NCBI GenBank assembly: GCA_029210045.1
Contig: JARGNX010000001.1
Coordinates: forward strand, 261,600-325,599
Length of the DNA stretch: 64,000 nucleotides
Direction of reading: 5' to 3'
Origin: Coxiellaceae bacterium
GTDB lineage: Bacteria > Pseudomonadota > Gammaproteobacteria > Coxiellales > Coxiellaceae
Below, piece by piece: positions 17,794-26,606 of this stretch. The first letter of the stretch is position 1. Each line of letters opens with the position of its first letter. The notes under the pieces are model-generated. The model saw only the letters and a list, made by a program, of their open reading frames with translations, ran no database searches and was not told the DNA's origin. The translations under genes and the position numbers were made by a program.

Positions 17794-18995
17794 AAAGTGT
17801 AATACTTTGACTGACAGCTTACTCCCGCTCGTGAACAATAGTTGGCAGATAGCAAAACGGTTCCAATGTCAGTTTTTCCAATATCCATACCGCGAGGCTC
17901 ATAAATATTTGAGCCAGGGATTTTGATGGGTGTGAAATTAAGGCCGCCATTGTTTAAGTAAATCATACTGTATTGTGCTGAAGCAGAGCTGGTATTATTA
18001 AGGTTGCCCACGACAATGTCATTCAAACCATTATTATTTATATCGTAGAGTAGTACGGGTCTGGCGCGCTGAGGCAAATGACCGGCTGTTGTTATCGGGG
18101 TAGAAGCGACTACGCCATCAGCTGATACGCGCCAGATATTAGCCATTTGTGCTGGTCGATTTGACTGGCCGCCGTTACTAACAACAATATATTTTTGATC
18201 ACAACCAGTTAGTCTTCCCACGGCTACACCCATAGACTGTAGATTTTGGCCGAATTTACTAATCAATTTTAAAAAGCCACCCTCGAATGTATACACCGCA
18301 TTTTTATGTGGAGCATTAGCGTTAGACCAATGCTCTCGTGAGGTCATCACAATAAATGCTTTGCCTTTACTGTTATGGTAAATTCGAATCCCCATGGTTG
18401 CTGTACCCAAGTTAGGGAATCGTACTTCTCTAAAACGCATATTACCTTGGTTAAGCAACAGCAGGTTTGGCTTTCTGCCGGCAAAGCCTAGAATGATGTC
18501 ATCATACCCATTGTTATCAATATCACCAACGGCAATGGAGCGCGCGCCTCTTGATCTGGTTAATGGGTGTGGCACTTTATACTGCTCAGAAGCAAGGTAA
18601 GCTATCGCTGCTGAGGTTGGTTGGCATCTTGATGAGAAACAATCACCGTTAGCCACAACAATATCCTTATGTCTGTTCTTAGTATGATGCTCAAGGTTTG
18701 CTGTCTCGATGCCAATTGAGGGGCTGTTTGAGTAGCCTAGTGGTTCTTCGCACACGAGGTCAGCATACATCTTGCGAAAGTGACAGATATAATTTTGCCC
18801 GCCATCATGTCGGCCAACTGCCAGTAAGACGCTATCATTAACTCCATGGCCGCTTAGGTCGGCTAATCTTACGGATGTTGCTGCGATCCCTCCGGGTCCA
18901 AAGCTATGTTCAACCAGCTGTGGCAAGCGAGCGAGGCCGGTTAGCGGTAGTAGCAATGCGGTTAGTGCGAATAACGAAAATCTATTTTTAGGCAT
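17787..18995 (-). CDS. Exported FG-GAP/VCBS-type repeat protein
   Basis: A 402-residue protein with a signal peptide (MPKNRFSLFALTALLLPLTG, cleavage near LARLP). It has several blades with calcium-binding loops of the DxDxxGxxD kind: VGDIDNNGYDDIILG (about 165-179) and LYDINNNGLNDIVVGN (about 320-335), with weaker copies elsewhere. These are typical of the FG-GAP/VCBS (integrin-like) propeller family. Several Cys residues suggest disulphides and fit export. It ends inside the 3' end of the other propeller gene (7-bp overlap, tail to tail). Ligand and role unknown. Confidence 0.75.
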   Translation of the reverse strand: MPKNRFSLFALTALLLPLTGLARLPQLVEHSFGPGGIAATSVRLADLSGHGVNDSVLLAVGRHDGGQNYICHFRKMYADLVCEEPLGYSNSPSIGIETANLEHHTKNRHKDIVVANGDCFSSRCQPTSAAIAYLASEQYKVPHPLTRSRGARSIAVGDIDNNGYDDIILGFAGRKPNLLLLNQGNMRFREVRFPNLGTATMGIRIYHNSKGKAFIVMTSREHWSNANAPHKNAVYTFEGGFLKLISKFGQNLQSMGVAVGRLTGCDQKYIVVSNGGQSNRPAQMANIWRVSADGVVASTPITTAGHLPQRARPVLLYDINNNGLNDIVVGNLNNTSSASAQYSMIYLNNGGLNFTPIKIPGSNIYEPRGMDIGKTDIGTVLLSANYCSRAGVSCQSKYYTFH

Positions 18996-19165
18996 GTTAG
19001 ATCCTTTTGATTAACATTATTATTAGGTATAAATTGTGCGGCGTCTAGTCGCTTTGGTTATTAGCTGGCCTAGTGAACGGGTGGTGAAGAGATCGTGGCG
19101 CTATGTTGAAAGAAAATGGCATATGTTTAGTGAGAATTCGTTTTGTGTGGTTCAGCTTGTACGCC

Positions 19166-19203
19166 TGATAGCGATTGATCTCATTGCTATCATATGCTAT
19201 CAT
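19166..19203 (+). promoter_or_regulatory. Promoter with overlapping operator half-sites for the toxin-antitoxin pair
   Basis: TTGATC (19175-19180), a 17-bp spacer and TATCAT (19198-19203) form a good sigma70-type promoter 48 bp before the antitoxin start. The -10 lies inside the second of two direct GCTATCAT copies (19186-19193 and 19196-19203), and an inverted copy TGATAGC is at 19166-19172. Ribbon-helix-helix antitoxins commonly bind such repeated sites to repress their own promoter, so this is the likely autoregulatory operator. Confidence 0.6.
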
Positions 19204-19250
19204 TTGGTCAATCCTGGTGATTAATCCGGTATTTTCTTGGGAGACAGGTT

Positions 19251-19484
19251 ATGGCAAGCTTCAGTATCCGCAAATTAGATGATGAGGTGTATAAGAAATT
19301 GAGAGTACGTGCAGCTCAGCATGGTAGATCCATGGAGGAAGAGGTGAGGCAAATACTAACACGTGAACTGGCAGTGCCTGAAAACTTGAATGATGTATTT
19401 CAACAATACTTTGGTGCTAAAAACGGTGTTGATTTCAAAGCACCACAACGTGGTAAGCCACATAAGCCAATGGATTTTGATTAG
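19251..19484 (+). CDS. Antitoxin, ribbon-helix-helix (FitA/VapB type)
   Basis: A 77-residue antitoxin. The N-terminal part (MASFSIRKLDDEVYKKLRVR, then AAQHGRSMEEEVRQIL) is a standard Arc/MetJ-like ribbon-helix-helix DNA-binding fold as in FitA. The C-terminal third, rich in Lys/Pro/Phe, would wrap the toxin. GGGAGACAGG precedes the ATG. Its stop overlaps the toxin start (TAGTG), as is usual in such operons. The complex should bind the repeated half-sites just upstream. Confidence 0.88.
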   Translation: MASFSIRKLDDEVYKKLRVRAAQHGRSMEEEVRQILTRELAVPENLNDVFQQYFGAKNGVDFKAPQRGKPHKPMDFD

Positions 19485-19900
19485 TGAAGATACTCGACAC
19501 CAATGTGATTTCTGAATTAATGCGCAGAGCCCCCCAAGCTGCGGTTGTCGAGTGGATCAGTGATCAAATAGCTTCTGATTTATATATCACCTCTATTACC
19601 TTGGCGGAAATCAGTTATGGTTTGGCCGCGCTACCGAAAGGCAAGCGCCGAACAGCTTTAGAGCTTGCCTTTAAGCAGCTGGTTCAGGCAGGTTTTGAAG
19701 GTCGCGTCTTAAGCTTTGATCAGCGTGCTGCTTTCTTTTATGGTGATGTGATGGCGCATCGCAAATCGAAGGGTTCGCCAATGAGTGCACTCGATGGCCA
19801 AATTGCCGCCATTGCATTATCTGTTAATGCGGCTGTGGTAACGCGAAATATCAAGGATTTTAAGAACTGCCAAATTACCACTATTAATCCATTTGAATAG
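19484..19900 (+). CDS. PIN-domain toxin (FitB/VapC type ribonuclease)
   Basis: A 138-residue PIN nuclease, partner of the antitoxin before it. The metal-binding acidic residues are all present: Asp5 (LDTNVISEL), Glu42 (TLAEISYG), Asp104 (SALDGQIAAIA) and Asp125 (RNIKDF), so it should be active. FitB-like features are strong (ALPKGKRR, SALDGQIAA). It starts with GTG overlapping the antitoxin stop. Members of the family cleave tRNA or rRNA and slow growth; the target here is unknown. Both genes look intact, unlike the two antitoxin remnants near 27.7 and 31.9 kb. Confidence 0.9.
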   Translation: MKILDTNVISELMRRAPQAAVVEWISDQIASDLYITSITLAEISYGLAALPKGKRRTALELAFKQLVQAGFEGRVLSFDQRAAFFYGDVMAHRKSKGSPMSALDGQIAAIALSVNAAVVTRNIKDFKNCQITTINPFE

Positions 19901-20028
19901 CTAAGAGATATTGTGAAAGGCTGCCTCAGCTGGGGAGGTATTAGCTGTGTCTTTTTAATTGCTACAAAAAATGCTTTAAGCTTGGTAGACTACCGCTCAG
20001 GCGAGGACCATTACTAAGAGAATAAAAA

Positions 20029-20787
20029 ATGAAACGGATTAATAACCCTTTACTGGCATTGGCTGTTGGCAGCTGCTTAACATCCGCAGCTTTTGCGCAA
20101 GAATATCAACAAGCGATTCCTGACGATGCTGTTAGCCAAAAAGTGCCCAGTGTTATTCAGGTGGTAAAACCAAATACAAACAATAAGAAGCAGGTGGTAG
20201 CTCAAGCAGCTGACTCACAAATTGCTGTGTTGATGTCAAAAATTATGCAGCTGAATAAAGAGATTGCTGTAAACCAACAAAATGCAACGCAACGCATTGA
20301 TAATATCAAAGATACAGAAGCGCAACTAGCTAATGCTGTGCAAAAAATGCAAAACGTTATCCAGGTAGTTGATAAGCAAGTGCAGTCATTAAAAACGCAT
20401 CATGAAGAATTTGGTCATTCAGTATCACACCAAGGCTGGGTTGCTAGCATGAAGCAGCAGTGGGGACCTAGTAGTTTTTATGCGGGCTTGGGTGCCAGTG
20501 CGGCGTTGTTATTGATGCTGGCTTGGTTTGCTTGGCCAAAAAATAAGCTGCAACCAAAACCTGTAGCGCGATCATCATCTGATGACCAAGCGGAATATGA
20601 TTTTATGGCCACATCCGAGGCCATTCCTGCCAAATTAGATTTGGCGCGTGCCTATCTGGCGATGGAAGATTACGCTTCAGCTAAAGGCGTGTGTGCAGAA
20701 GTGTTCCGGAAGGGCGATGAGCAACAAAAACAACAAGCGCAGACTATTTTAGCTGAAATAACCAAGAAAGATAATCATGCAGAGTAA
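20029..20787 (+). CDS. Short FimV/HubP-like membrane protein
   Basis: A 252-residue protein placed where fimV usually lies, just before truA (11-bp overlap). A signal peptide (cleavage near AFAQEY) is followed by a periplasmic part with a coiled coil (about 70-130, heptad-rich, many Gln/Asn). One membrane helix (about 151-169, ASAALLLMLAWFAW) and a cytoplasmic C-terminal helical domain follow. That domain (KLDLARAYLAMEDYASAKGV, then CAEVFRKGDEQQKQQA) matches the FimV C-terminal domain that binds partner proteins at the pole. It lacks the long acidic cytoplasmic region and I see no LysM domain, so it is a much reduced FimV. Confidence 0.72.
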   Translation: MKRINNPLLALAVGSCLTSAAFAQEYQQAIPDDAVSQKVPSVIQVVKPNTNNKKQVVAQAADSQIAVLMSKIMQLNKEIAVNQQNATQRIDNIKDTEAQLANAVQKMQNVIQVVDKQVQSLKTHHEEFGHSVSHQGWVASMKQQWGPSSFYAGLGASAALLLMLAWFAWPKNKLQPKPVARSSSDDQAEYDFMATSEAIPAKLDLARAYLAMEDYASAKGVCAEVFRKGDEQQKQQAQTILAEITKKDNHAE

Positions 20788-21583
20788 ACGTATTGCCATG
20801 GGTATTCGTTACGACGGTACTGCCTATCATGGCTGGCAGGCACAATTTGGTGAATTGGCTACATTGCAATCCAAAGTCGAAAAAGCGATTAGCTGTGTTG
20901 CCAATCATTCCGTTGCTGTTACCTGTGCCGGTCGTACTGATGCTGGAGTGCATGCCACACAACAAGTGATTCATTTCGATAGTGATGCAGACCGCACAGA
21001 GAATGCCTGGGTGTTTGGCGCCAATAGTCATTTACCGCCTGATATCAGTGTGGTGTGGGCACAAGATGTTGATAATGAATTTCATGCGCGTTTTAGCGCA
21101 ACCAGTCGGCGCTATCGTTACATACTTTACAATTACAAGGTGCGACCTGGGATTTTGCGTCATGCGGTTGGCTGGCATCATAAACAGTTAGACGAAAGTG
21201 AAATGCAGCAAGCAGCTATGCATTTAATCGGTGAGCATGATTTCTCCTCCTTCCGTGGAGCGGGTTGCCAGGCCAAAACAGCGAAACGAACAGTGACAGA
21301 GGTGGCTATCTCACGCCATAAGCACCTATTAATTATTGAAATCGAGGCCAATGCCTTTTTATTGCATATGGTGCGCAATATCGTTGGCTCTTTATTTGCG
21401 GTGGGCTCGGGCTACCGTGATTCTGATTGGATGGCGGAGGTATTAGCAGCCAAAGATCGCCGTGAGGCTGGTATTACAGCTTCACCGTCAGGTTTGTACC
21501 TGGTTGAGGTTAATTACCCCGGTGTGTACAGCCTGCCTAAAATACCCATTGGGCCGTTTTTCTTGCATGGCACTATGCTCTAA
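20777..21583 (+). CDS. truA: tRNA pseudouridine(38-40) synthase
   Basis: Makes pseudouridine at positions 38-40 of the tRNA anticodon arm. The 268-residue protein has catalytic Asp55 in CAGRTDAGVHA, and family blocks GIRYDGTAYHGWQ, RFSATSRRYRY, FLLHMVRNIVG and AGITASPSGLYL. Length is normal. It overlaps the FimV-like gene by 11 bp, in the usual order before accD. After its stop there is a hairpin (GACAGCATT / AATGCTGTC, 21598-21620) and then a palindromic repeat before accD. Confidence 0.96.
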   Translation: MQSKRIAMGIRYDGTAYHGWQAQFGELATLQSKVEKAISCVANHSVAVTCAGRTDAGVHATQQVIHFDSDADRTENAWVFGANSHLPPDISVVWAQDVDNEFHARFSATSRRYRYILYNYKVRPGILRHAVGWHHKQLDESEMQQAAMHLIGEHDFSSFRGAGCQAKTAKRTVTEVAISRHKHLLIIEIEANAFLLHMVRNIVGSLFAVGSGYRDSDWMAEVLAAKDRREAGITASPSGLYLVEVNYPGVYSLPKIPIGPFFLHGTML

Positions 21584-21626
21584 TGATGGCTATAATTGAC
21601 AGCATTGTTAAAATGCTGTCATTTAT

Positions 21627-21695
21627 GGACCCCGCCGGATCGGAGTCCGGGGTGACAAATACAGTAGCTGTCATCCCTCACTTGATGCGGGATCC
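21627..21695. repeat. GTCATCCCGG-type palindromic repeat, truA-accD spacer
   Basis: Two adjoining imperfect palindromes: GGACCCCG...CGGGGTGAC (21627-21656) and GTCATCCC...GGGATCC (21670-21695). They match the ends of copies at 33.7, 47.8, 52.1 and 58.5 kb. It lies about 20 bases before the accD start. Confidence 0.75.
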
Positions 21696-21716
21696 AAGGT
21701 AAAAAAGGTAAAAGCA

Positions 21717-22589
21717 ATGAGTTGGTTTAAAAGAATATTACCGAAAATTTCGACCTCTGAAAAAAAAGGGGTGCCGGAAGGTATTTGGAGCAAATGCCCT
21801 AATTGCCAAGCGATTTTATATAAAGCCGAATTAGAGCGTAATCTTGCTGTATGCCCTAAATGCGAATTTCACTGTCGCATTGGTGCACGTGAGCGTTTAA
21901 CTCAATTTTTAGATAGCAGTGCTCAGCAAGAGCTTGGCGCCAATGTGGTCAGTGTGGACCGCTTAAAATTCAAAGATTCAAAAAAATATAAAGACCGGAT
22001 TTCTGCCGCAATAAAAAGCAGTAACGAAAAAGAAGCTTTGGTGGTTATTGTTGGTAAGGTGCACGGACTTGATGTATCTGCATGCTGTTTCGAGTTTGGT
22101 TTTATTGGTGGCTCGATGAGCGCGGCAGTGGGTGAACGCTTTGTGATTGGTGCTGAATATGCGTTAGAGCATAAAGTGCCATTCGTGTGTTTTGCCACTA
22201 GCGGTGGTGCACGTATGCAAGAAGGTTTGTTTTCATTGTTTCAGATGTCAAAAACTGCAGCGATTATTGCGCGTTTAAATCAAGCCGGTATTCCGTTTAT
22301 TTCTGTGTTAACGGATCCAACCATGGGTGGTGTGTCAGCCAGCCTGGCTACTTTGGGCGATATTATTATTGCTGAACCGGAAGCGTTAATTGGTTTTTCT
22401 GGCCCACGCGTGATTGAGCAAACCATTCGTCAAACCTTACCAGATGGTTTCCAGCGCAGTGAATTTTTATTACAACATGGTGCGATTGATATGATTGTTG
22501 ATCGCCGACAAATGAAGTCAACCATTGCGAGGTTATTAGCAAAAATGACCAAGCAACCGGTGCTTGAAATGGAGAAAGAGGAGAGTTAA
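21717..22589 (+). CDS. accD: Acetyl-CoA carboxylase carboxyltransferase subunit beta
   Basis: Forms, with AccA, the carboxyltransferase that makes malonyl-CoA for fatty acid synthesis. The 290-residue protein has an N-terminal four-cysteine zinc ribbon (CPNCQ at about 27-30 and CPKCEFHC at about 46-53) and then the crotonase-like fold, with [38 protein letters not shown] and [11 protein letters not shown]. Its stop (TAA) is immediately followed by the folC ATG. Length and gene order are typical. Confidence 0.97.
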   Translation: MSWFKRILPKISTSEKKGVPEGIWSKCPNCQAILYKAELERNLAVCPKCEFHCRIGARERLTQFLDSSAQQELGANVVSVDRLKFKDSKKYKDRISAAIKSSNEKEALVVIVGKVHGLDVSACCFEFGFIGGSMSAAVGERFVIGAEYALEHKVPFVCFATSGGARMQEGLFSLFQMSKTAAIIARLNQAGIPFISVLTDPTMGGVSASLATLGDIIIAEPEALIGFSGPRVIEQTIRQTLPDGFQRSEFLLQHGAIDMIVDRRQMKSTIARLLAKMTKQPVLEMEKEES

Positions 22590-23888
22590 ATGTCACGTCG
22601 TGTAGCATCACGTGACTTAGCAGAATGGATCGAACACATTACCAGAGCCCACCCGAAAGAAATTAAACTTGGATTAGAGCGAATTTCAAAACAGGCCCAA
22701 AAGGCCGAGTTGTTGGTGTGGGATTGCCCAGTGATATTGGTTGCTGGCACTAATGGTAAAGGATCATGTGTTAAGTTAATGGAGCAAATGTATGTGCAAG
22801 CCGGTTACCGTGTGGCTTCGTACTATTCACCGCATTTGATTAATTTTAATGAGCGTATTTGTCTTAATGGCGAGTCCATTAGCGATAATGACTTAGTGCA
22901 GGCATTCGAGCAACTGGATGGGGTCATTGGCAGTAGTGATACCACCTATTTTGAATACACCACATTAGTGGCGCTACAAGCGTTTAAAAACTTTAAACCT
23001 GATGTGGTGATTGCTGAGGTTGGTTTGGGTGGTCGATTAGATGCGATTAACATCTTGGATGCTGACGCATCCATTATCACCAGTATTGGTTTGGATCATT
23101 GCGAATATTTGGGTAATACGCGTGAAGCAATCGCAACAGAAAAAGCGGGGATCTTTCGTAAAGATGCCATTGCGATTTGTGGTGATACCAAGCCACCGAC
23201 TACGATTGCTCAACAGGCTAACAAGGTTGGTGCGCGCTTATTGCAGTGGGGTGCTGATTTTGATTACCGTGTGGTGGGCAATCATTGGCAGTATTTTGGT
23301 GTCGATGATTGTTTGCAGTTACCAATTCCACAATTGAAGTGTCAAAATGCCGCAACAGCGTTAACTGCTGTTCAAGCGTTGCAATCACGATTACCCGTGA
23401 ATGCTATGGCTATTTTACGCGCAATGAAATCAACGCGCTTAGCAGGTCGTTTTGAGCAGCACAGTCAACCTATACCGATGGTGCTGGATGTTGCTCACAA
23501 TGCGGACTCGGCAGATTATTTAGCCAAGCAATGCCAGCGTCGTGGTTTTACTTCTGTCAGCGCGGTGGTGGGTATTTTAAAAACAAAAAATATCGCCGCG
23601 ATATTAAAGCCGTTATTGCCTTATGTGGAACAGTGGCATGTGGTTGAGCTTCCTGATGAGCGTGGAGTGGCTGCTGCCGAAATTCGGCAACAACTGGCTA
23701 ACATGGGCGCTAAAAACTGTTATACTTGGGCGTCTGTGGACGCAGCACTGCAGCAGTGCAGTAAGGATATTGAACTGTCGGTGGCGCAATCGGTGTTGGT
23801 GTATGGCTCATTTGTAACGGTGGGTTTAGCCAAGCAATGGTTGCAAGCACCCGTAACTCGGAGAGTGGCACTTGAGTACACAAATTAA
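22590..23888 (+). CDS. folC: Dihydrofolate synthase / folylpolyglutamate synthase
   Basis: Adds glutamate to dihydropteroate and to folates. The 432-residue Mur-ligase-fold protein has the P-loop VAGTNGKGS (about 51-59), the DHCEYLGNT block that contacts ATP/Mg, EKAGIFRKDA with the lysine typical of the family, RLAGRFEQ, and DVAHNADSA in the C-terminal domain. It directly abuts accD and overlaps the next gene by 17 bp, consistent with a co-translated operon. Confidence 0.95.
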   Translation: MSRRVASRDLAEWIEHITRAHPKEIKLGLERISKQAQKAELLVWDCPVILVAGTNGKGSCVKLMEQMYVQAGYRVASYYSPHLINFNERICLNGESISDNDLVQAFEQLDGVIGSSDTTYFEYTTLVALQAFKNFKPDVVIAEVGLGGRLDAINILDADASIITSIGLDHCEYLGNTREAIATEKAGIFRKDAIAICGDTKPPTTIAQQANKVGARLLQWGADFDYRVVGNHWQYFGVDDCLQLPIPQLKCQNAATALTAVQALQSRLPVNAMAILRAMKSTRLAGRFEQHSQPIPMVLDVAHNADSADYLAKQCQRRGFTSVSAVVGILKTKNIAAILKPLLPYVEQWHVVELPDERGVAAAEIRQQLANMGAKNCYTWASVDAALQQCSKDIELSVAQSVLVYGSFVTVGLAKQWLQAPVTRRVALEYTN

Positions 23889-24510
23889 GCAAAGGATTAT
23901 TGGTGGTTTGGTTTTGCTGGCATTGCTAGCGATATTTTTACCATTATTCTTTAACAATCCTCATCCATCGGCGACGCTGTCTAATCATGCGCCGGGTGTG
24001 CCGCAAAAGCCACAGGTGCAATTGCAATTACCGCAAATTGCTCAAGCGAAACCTGCAGATGTTAGCCAGCAACCAGAGGCGCAACAGCAGATAGCGATGA
24101 CTACCGCACCACAGCAGCCCACAGCTCCAGCGGCAAAGCCTGCTGTGCAAGTAGCAAAGGTTGAGCCAGTGGCTGTCGTGCCAGTCAGTCCTGCAGCCAA
24201 AGCGCAGAGGGTCGTGGTGGCTGCGAAGCCAGTGAAGCCAGTGAAGGCAGCGAAGCACTTAGCTCCCAGTAAAGCTTGGGTTGTGCAGCTTGCTAGTTTT
24301 GGCAGCAGTGAAAATGCTGCTCGCTTAGTGAAGAAGCTACGTCAATCAGGTTACGAGGCTTATAGTCGTCATGCGACTAATTCTCACGGTAAAGTTATTT
24401 ATAAAGTCTATGTAGGACCAGAAATAAATCGGCACCGCATTGAGAGCCTGCAAAACCAATTGAGCAAGCATTATCGTTTGAAAGGCATGATTAGAAGGTA
24501 TCACGTATGA
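23872..24510 (+). CDS. dedD: SPOR-domain cell division protein, DedD-like
   Basis: A 212-residue inner-membrane protein with a short cytoplasmic N-terminus, one helix (about 8-27) and a long periplasmic Pro/Ala/Gln/Val-rich linker. It ends with a SPOR domain (about 138-212: WVVQLASFGSSENAARLVKK and YKVYVGPEINRHR) that binds denuded septal peptidoglycan. The start is TTG at 23872, with GGAGAG about 6-12 bases upstream and no better ATG nearby. Position between folC and cvpA is the standard dedD position. Confidence 0.85.
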   Translation: MSTQIKQRIIGGLVLLALLAIFLPLFFNNPHPSATLSNHAPGVPQKPQVQLQLPQIAQAKPADVSQQPEAQQQIAMTTAPQQPTAPAAKPAVQVAKVEPVAVVPVSPAAKAQRVVVAAKPVKPVKAAKHLAPSKAWVVQLASFGSSENAARLVKKLRQSGYEAYSRHATNSHGKVIYKVYVGPEINRHRIESLQNQLSKHYRLKGMIRRYHV

Positions 24511-25064
24511 GTCTTATGATTGATCAAATGACGATTGCGGATATTTGTATCGTCATTGTTGTTGGTTTTTCAGTGTTGATTAGTTTCTTGCGCGGTTTTG
24601 TGCGCGAAGCGATCTCCTTGGCGGTGTGGGTAATAGCTATTCTGTTAGGGTTAAAATACTCTAAAGGCTTAGGAGCTATCTTTTTATCGGGTGCGATTGA
24701 TTCCCCTGATATCCGCTTTATTGTGATGTTCTTGGTGATTTTTATTGCCGTGATGATTGTTGGTATGATCATCAGTGCCTTGCTGCGCAGTTTGATTGAT
24801 AAAACGGGCCTCAGTTTATTTGATCGCTTGTTCGGTGTGTTATTTGGCTTTGCTCGTGGTGTATTGGTGGTATCAATGGCATTGATGTTTATTGGTATGA
24901 GTTCTTGGAAAAGTCAGCCGTGGGTAACGCAATCTTATTTAATTGAAAGAATGCAGCCGTTAGTGAAATGGTTGGATAGTTATGTGCCTGATCGTGTAAG
25001 CAGGATGTCGGAGTGGGTGGGCGAAAAACAAACAAAATCAGACTCAGAATCAGAATCAGATTAG
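24507..25064 (+). CDS. cvpA: CvpA family membrane protein
   Basis: A 185-residue inner-membrane protein with about four helices (12-32, 34-52, 68-92, 107-128). It shows the family features FLRGFVREAISLAVWVIA near the N-terminus and DRLFGVLFGFARGVL before the last helix. First found for colicin V production in E. coli; related proteins are linked to envelope stress and bile tolerance. The start overlaps the dedD stop (ATGA), and purF follows after 9 bp. The tail is Ser/Glu/Asp-rich from a short repeat of SES/SD codons. Confidence 0.92.
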   Translation: MSLMIDQMTIADICIVIVVGFSVLISFLRGFVREAISLAVWVIAILLGLKYSKGLGAIFLSGAIDSPDIRFIVMFLVIFIAVMIVGMIISALLRSLIDKTGLSLFDRLFGVLFGFARGVLVVSMALMFIGMSSWKSQPWVTQSYLIERMQPLVKWLDSYVPDRVSRMSEWVGEKQTKSDSESESD

Positions 25065-25073
25065 GGTAATTTT

Positions 25074-26585
25074 ATGTGCGGTATTATAGGCATGGTTGCG
25101 CAGCAGGCAGTCAATCAGGATTTATACGATGGTTTAACGATACTTCAGCATCGAGGTCAAGATGCGGCGGGTATTATGACATCCGACGATCGGCGGGTGT
25201 ATTTACGCAAAGCCAATGGTTTAGTGCGTGATGTGATACGTAATACCCATATGTTACGACTTAAGGGTAAGTTAGGTATCGGTCATGTGCGTTACCCAAC
25301 GGCAGGCTCTCAGAGTGCGCAAGAGTCACAACCGTTTTATGTGAATTCGCCGTATGGTTTAAGCCTGGTGCATAACGGTAATTTGACGAATACAGCGCAA
25401 CTGACCGATGATTTAATTAAATCAGATTTGCGCCATTTAAATACCGGTTCGGATTCAGAAGTGTTATTAAATGTATTTGCACATGAACTACAAAATCACA
25501 GCCAACAAGAGTTAACTACGCAGATTGTGTTTGATACCATTGCGCGCGTTAAGCAGCGTATTAAAGGTGCGTATGCGGTGATTGTTATGATCCAAAACTT
25601 TGGTTTGGTAGCATTCCGTGACCCGCACGGTATCAGACCGTTGGTGTATGGCGAACGACACAGTGATGCGGGTGCTGAGGTGATGGTTGCTTCGGAGAGT
25701 ATTGCCTTGGATGCGTTAGGATTTGAATCGCAGGGTGATGTATTGCCTGATGAATCACTGGTAGTAACGCTGGATGGTAAAGTGCATCGTCAGCAATGTC
25801 CTACTGATGAAGCTTATACGCCTTGTATATTTGAATACATTTATTTGGCGCGACCGGATTCTATTATTGATGGCGTTTCCGCTTATCGTGCACGTTGGAA
25901 TATGGGTGAAAAACTGGCTGAGAAAATCATGAAAGAGATGCCAGATCATGATATTGATGTGGTAATTCCGATTCCAGATACTTCGCGAACATCGGCTATT
26001 CCGTTGGCGAATAAATTAGGTTTACGTTACTCGGAGGGCTTTGTTAAGAACCGATACATCGGTCGTACGTTTATTATGCCCGGCCAAAGTGTGCGTAAGA
26101 AAACAGTAAAAATGAAATTGAATCCGATAGCGCAAGAGTTTGCTGGCAAGAATGTGCTATTGGTTGATGATTCGATTGTGCGTGGCACAACATCCAAGCA
26201 AATTATCCAAATGGCGCGTGATGCAGGTGCAAAAAAAGTATATTTTGCGTCGGCAGCACCAGAAGTGCGTAATCCTAATGTCTATGGTATCGATATGGCC
26301 AGCGCAAAAGAATTAATTGCTCATGATCGTACGGCGGAACAAGTGGCAGAAATCATTGGTGCGGATGCGTTAATTTATCAAGACTTGTCCGATGTCTATG
26401 ATGCCGTTAATGAGGCGCGTAATGAGGGTGTGGCTGTATTTGATCGCTTCGAGGATTCAATTTTTACCGGTGATTATGTAACCGGTGATGTTGATCAAGC
26501 CTACCTTGATGCGGTGGAGGCTTTGCGGAACGATAAAAACAAGACCAAGCATCAGGATGATGCGGGTATGGTGGAAGAGGTTTAG
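25074..26585 (+). CDS. purF: Amidophosphoribosyltransferase
   Basis: First committed step of purine synthesis: makes phosphoribosylamine from PRPP and glutamine. The 503-residue protein starts with the nucleophile Cys2 (MCGIIGMV; no propeptide) of the class II glutaminase domain, with HVRYPTAGS and GNLTNT. The phosphoribosyltransferase domain holds the PRPP motif [13 protein letters not shown] (about 361-373). It closes the truA-accD-folC-dedD-cvpA-purF run. A PurR-like operator was not recognised. Confidence 0.97.
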   Translation: MCGIIGMVAQQAVNQDLYDGLTILQHRGQDAAGIMTSDDRRVYLRKANGLVRDVIRNTHMLRLKGKLGIGHVRYPTAGSQSAQESQPFYVNSPYGLSLVHNGNLTNTAQLTDDLIKSDLRHLNTGSDSEVLLNVFAHELQNHSQQELTTQIVFDTIARVKQRIKGAYAVIVMIQNFGLVAFRDPHGIRPLVYGERHSDAGAEVMVASESIALDALGFESQGDVLPDESLVVTLDGKVHRQQCPTDEAYTPCIFEYIYLARPDSIIDGVSAYRARWNMGEKLAEKIMKEMPDHDIDVVIPIPDTSRTSAIPLANKLGLRYSEGFVKNRYIGRTFIMPGQSVRKKTVKMKLNPIAQEFAGKNVLLVDDSIVRGTTSKQIIQMARDAGAKKVYFASAAPEVRNPNVYGIDMASAKELIAHDRTAEQVAEIIGADALIYQDLSDVYDAVNEARNEGVAVFDRFEDSIFTGDYVTGDVDQAYLDAVEALRNDKNKTKHQDDAGMVEEV

Positions 26586-26606
26586 CCTCTATCCATCTTG
26601 ATGCAA

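Noticed and set aside
19036-19224. 62-residue ORF before the antitoxin
   Set aside because: It has no ribosome site and runs through the toxin-antitoxin promoter and operator repeats; composition does not look like coding sequence.
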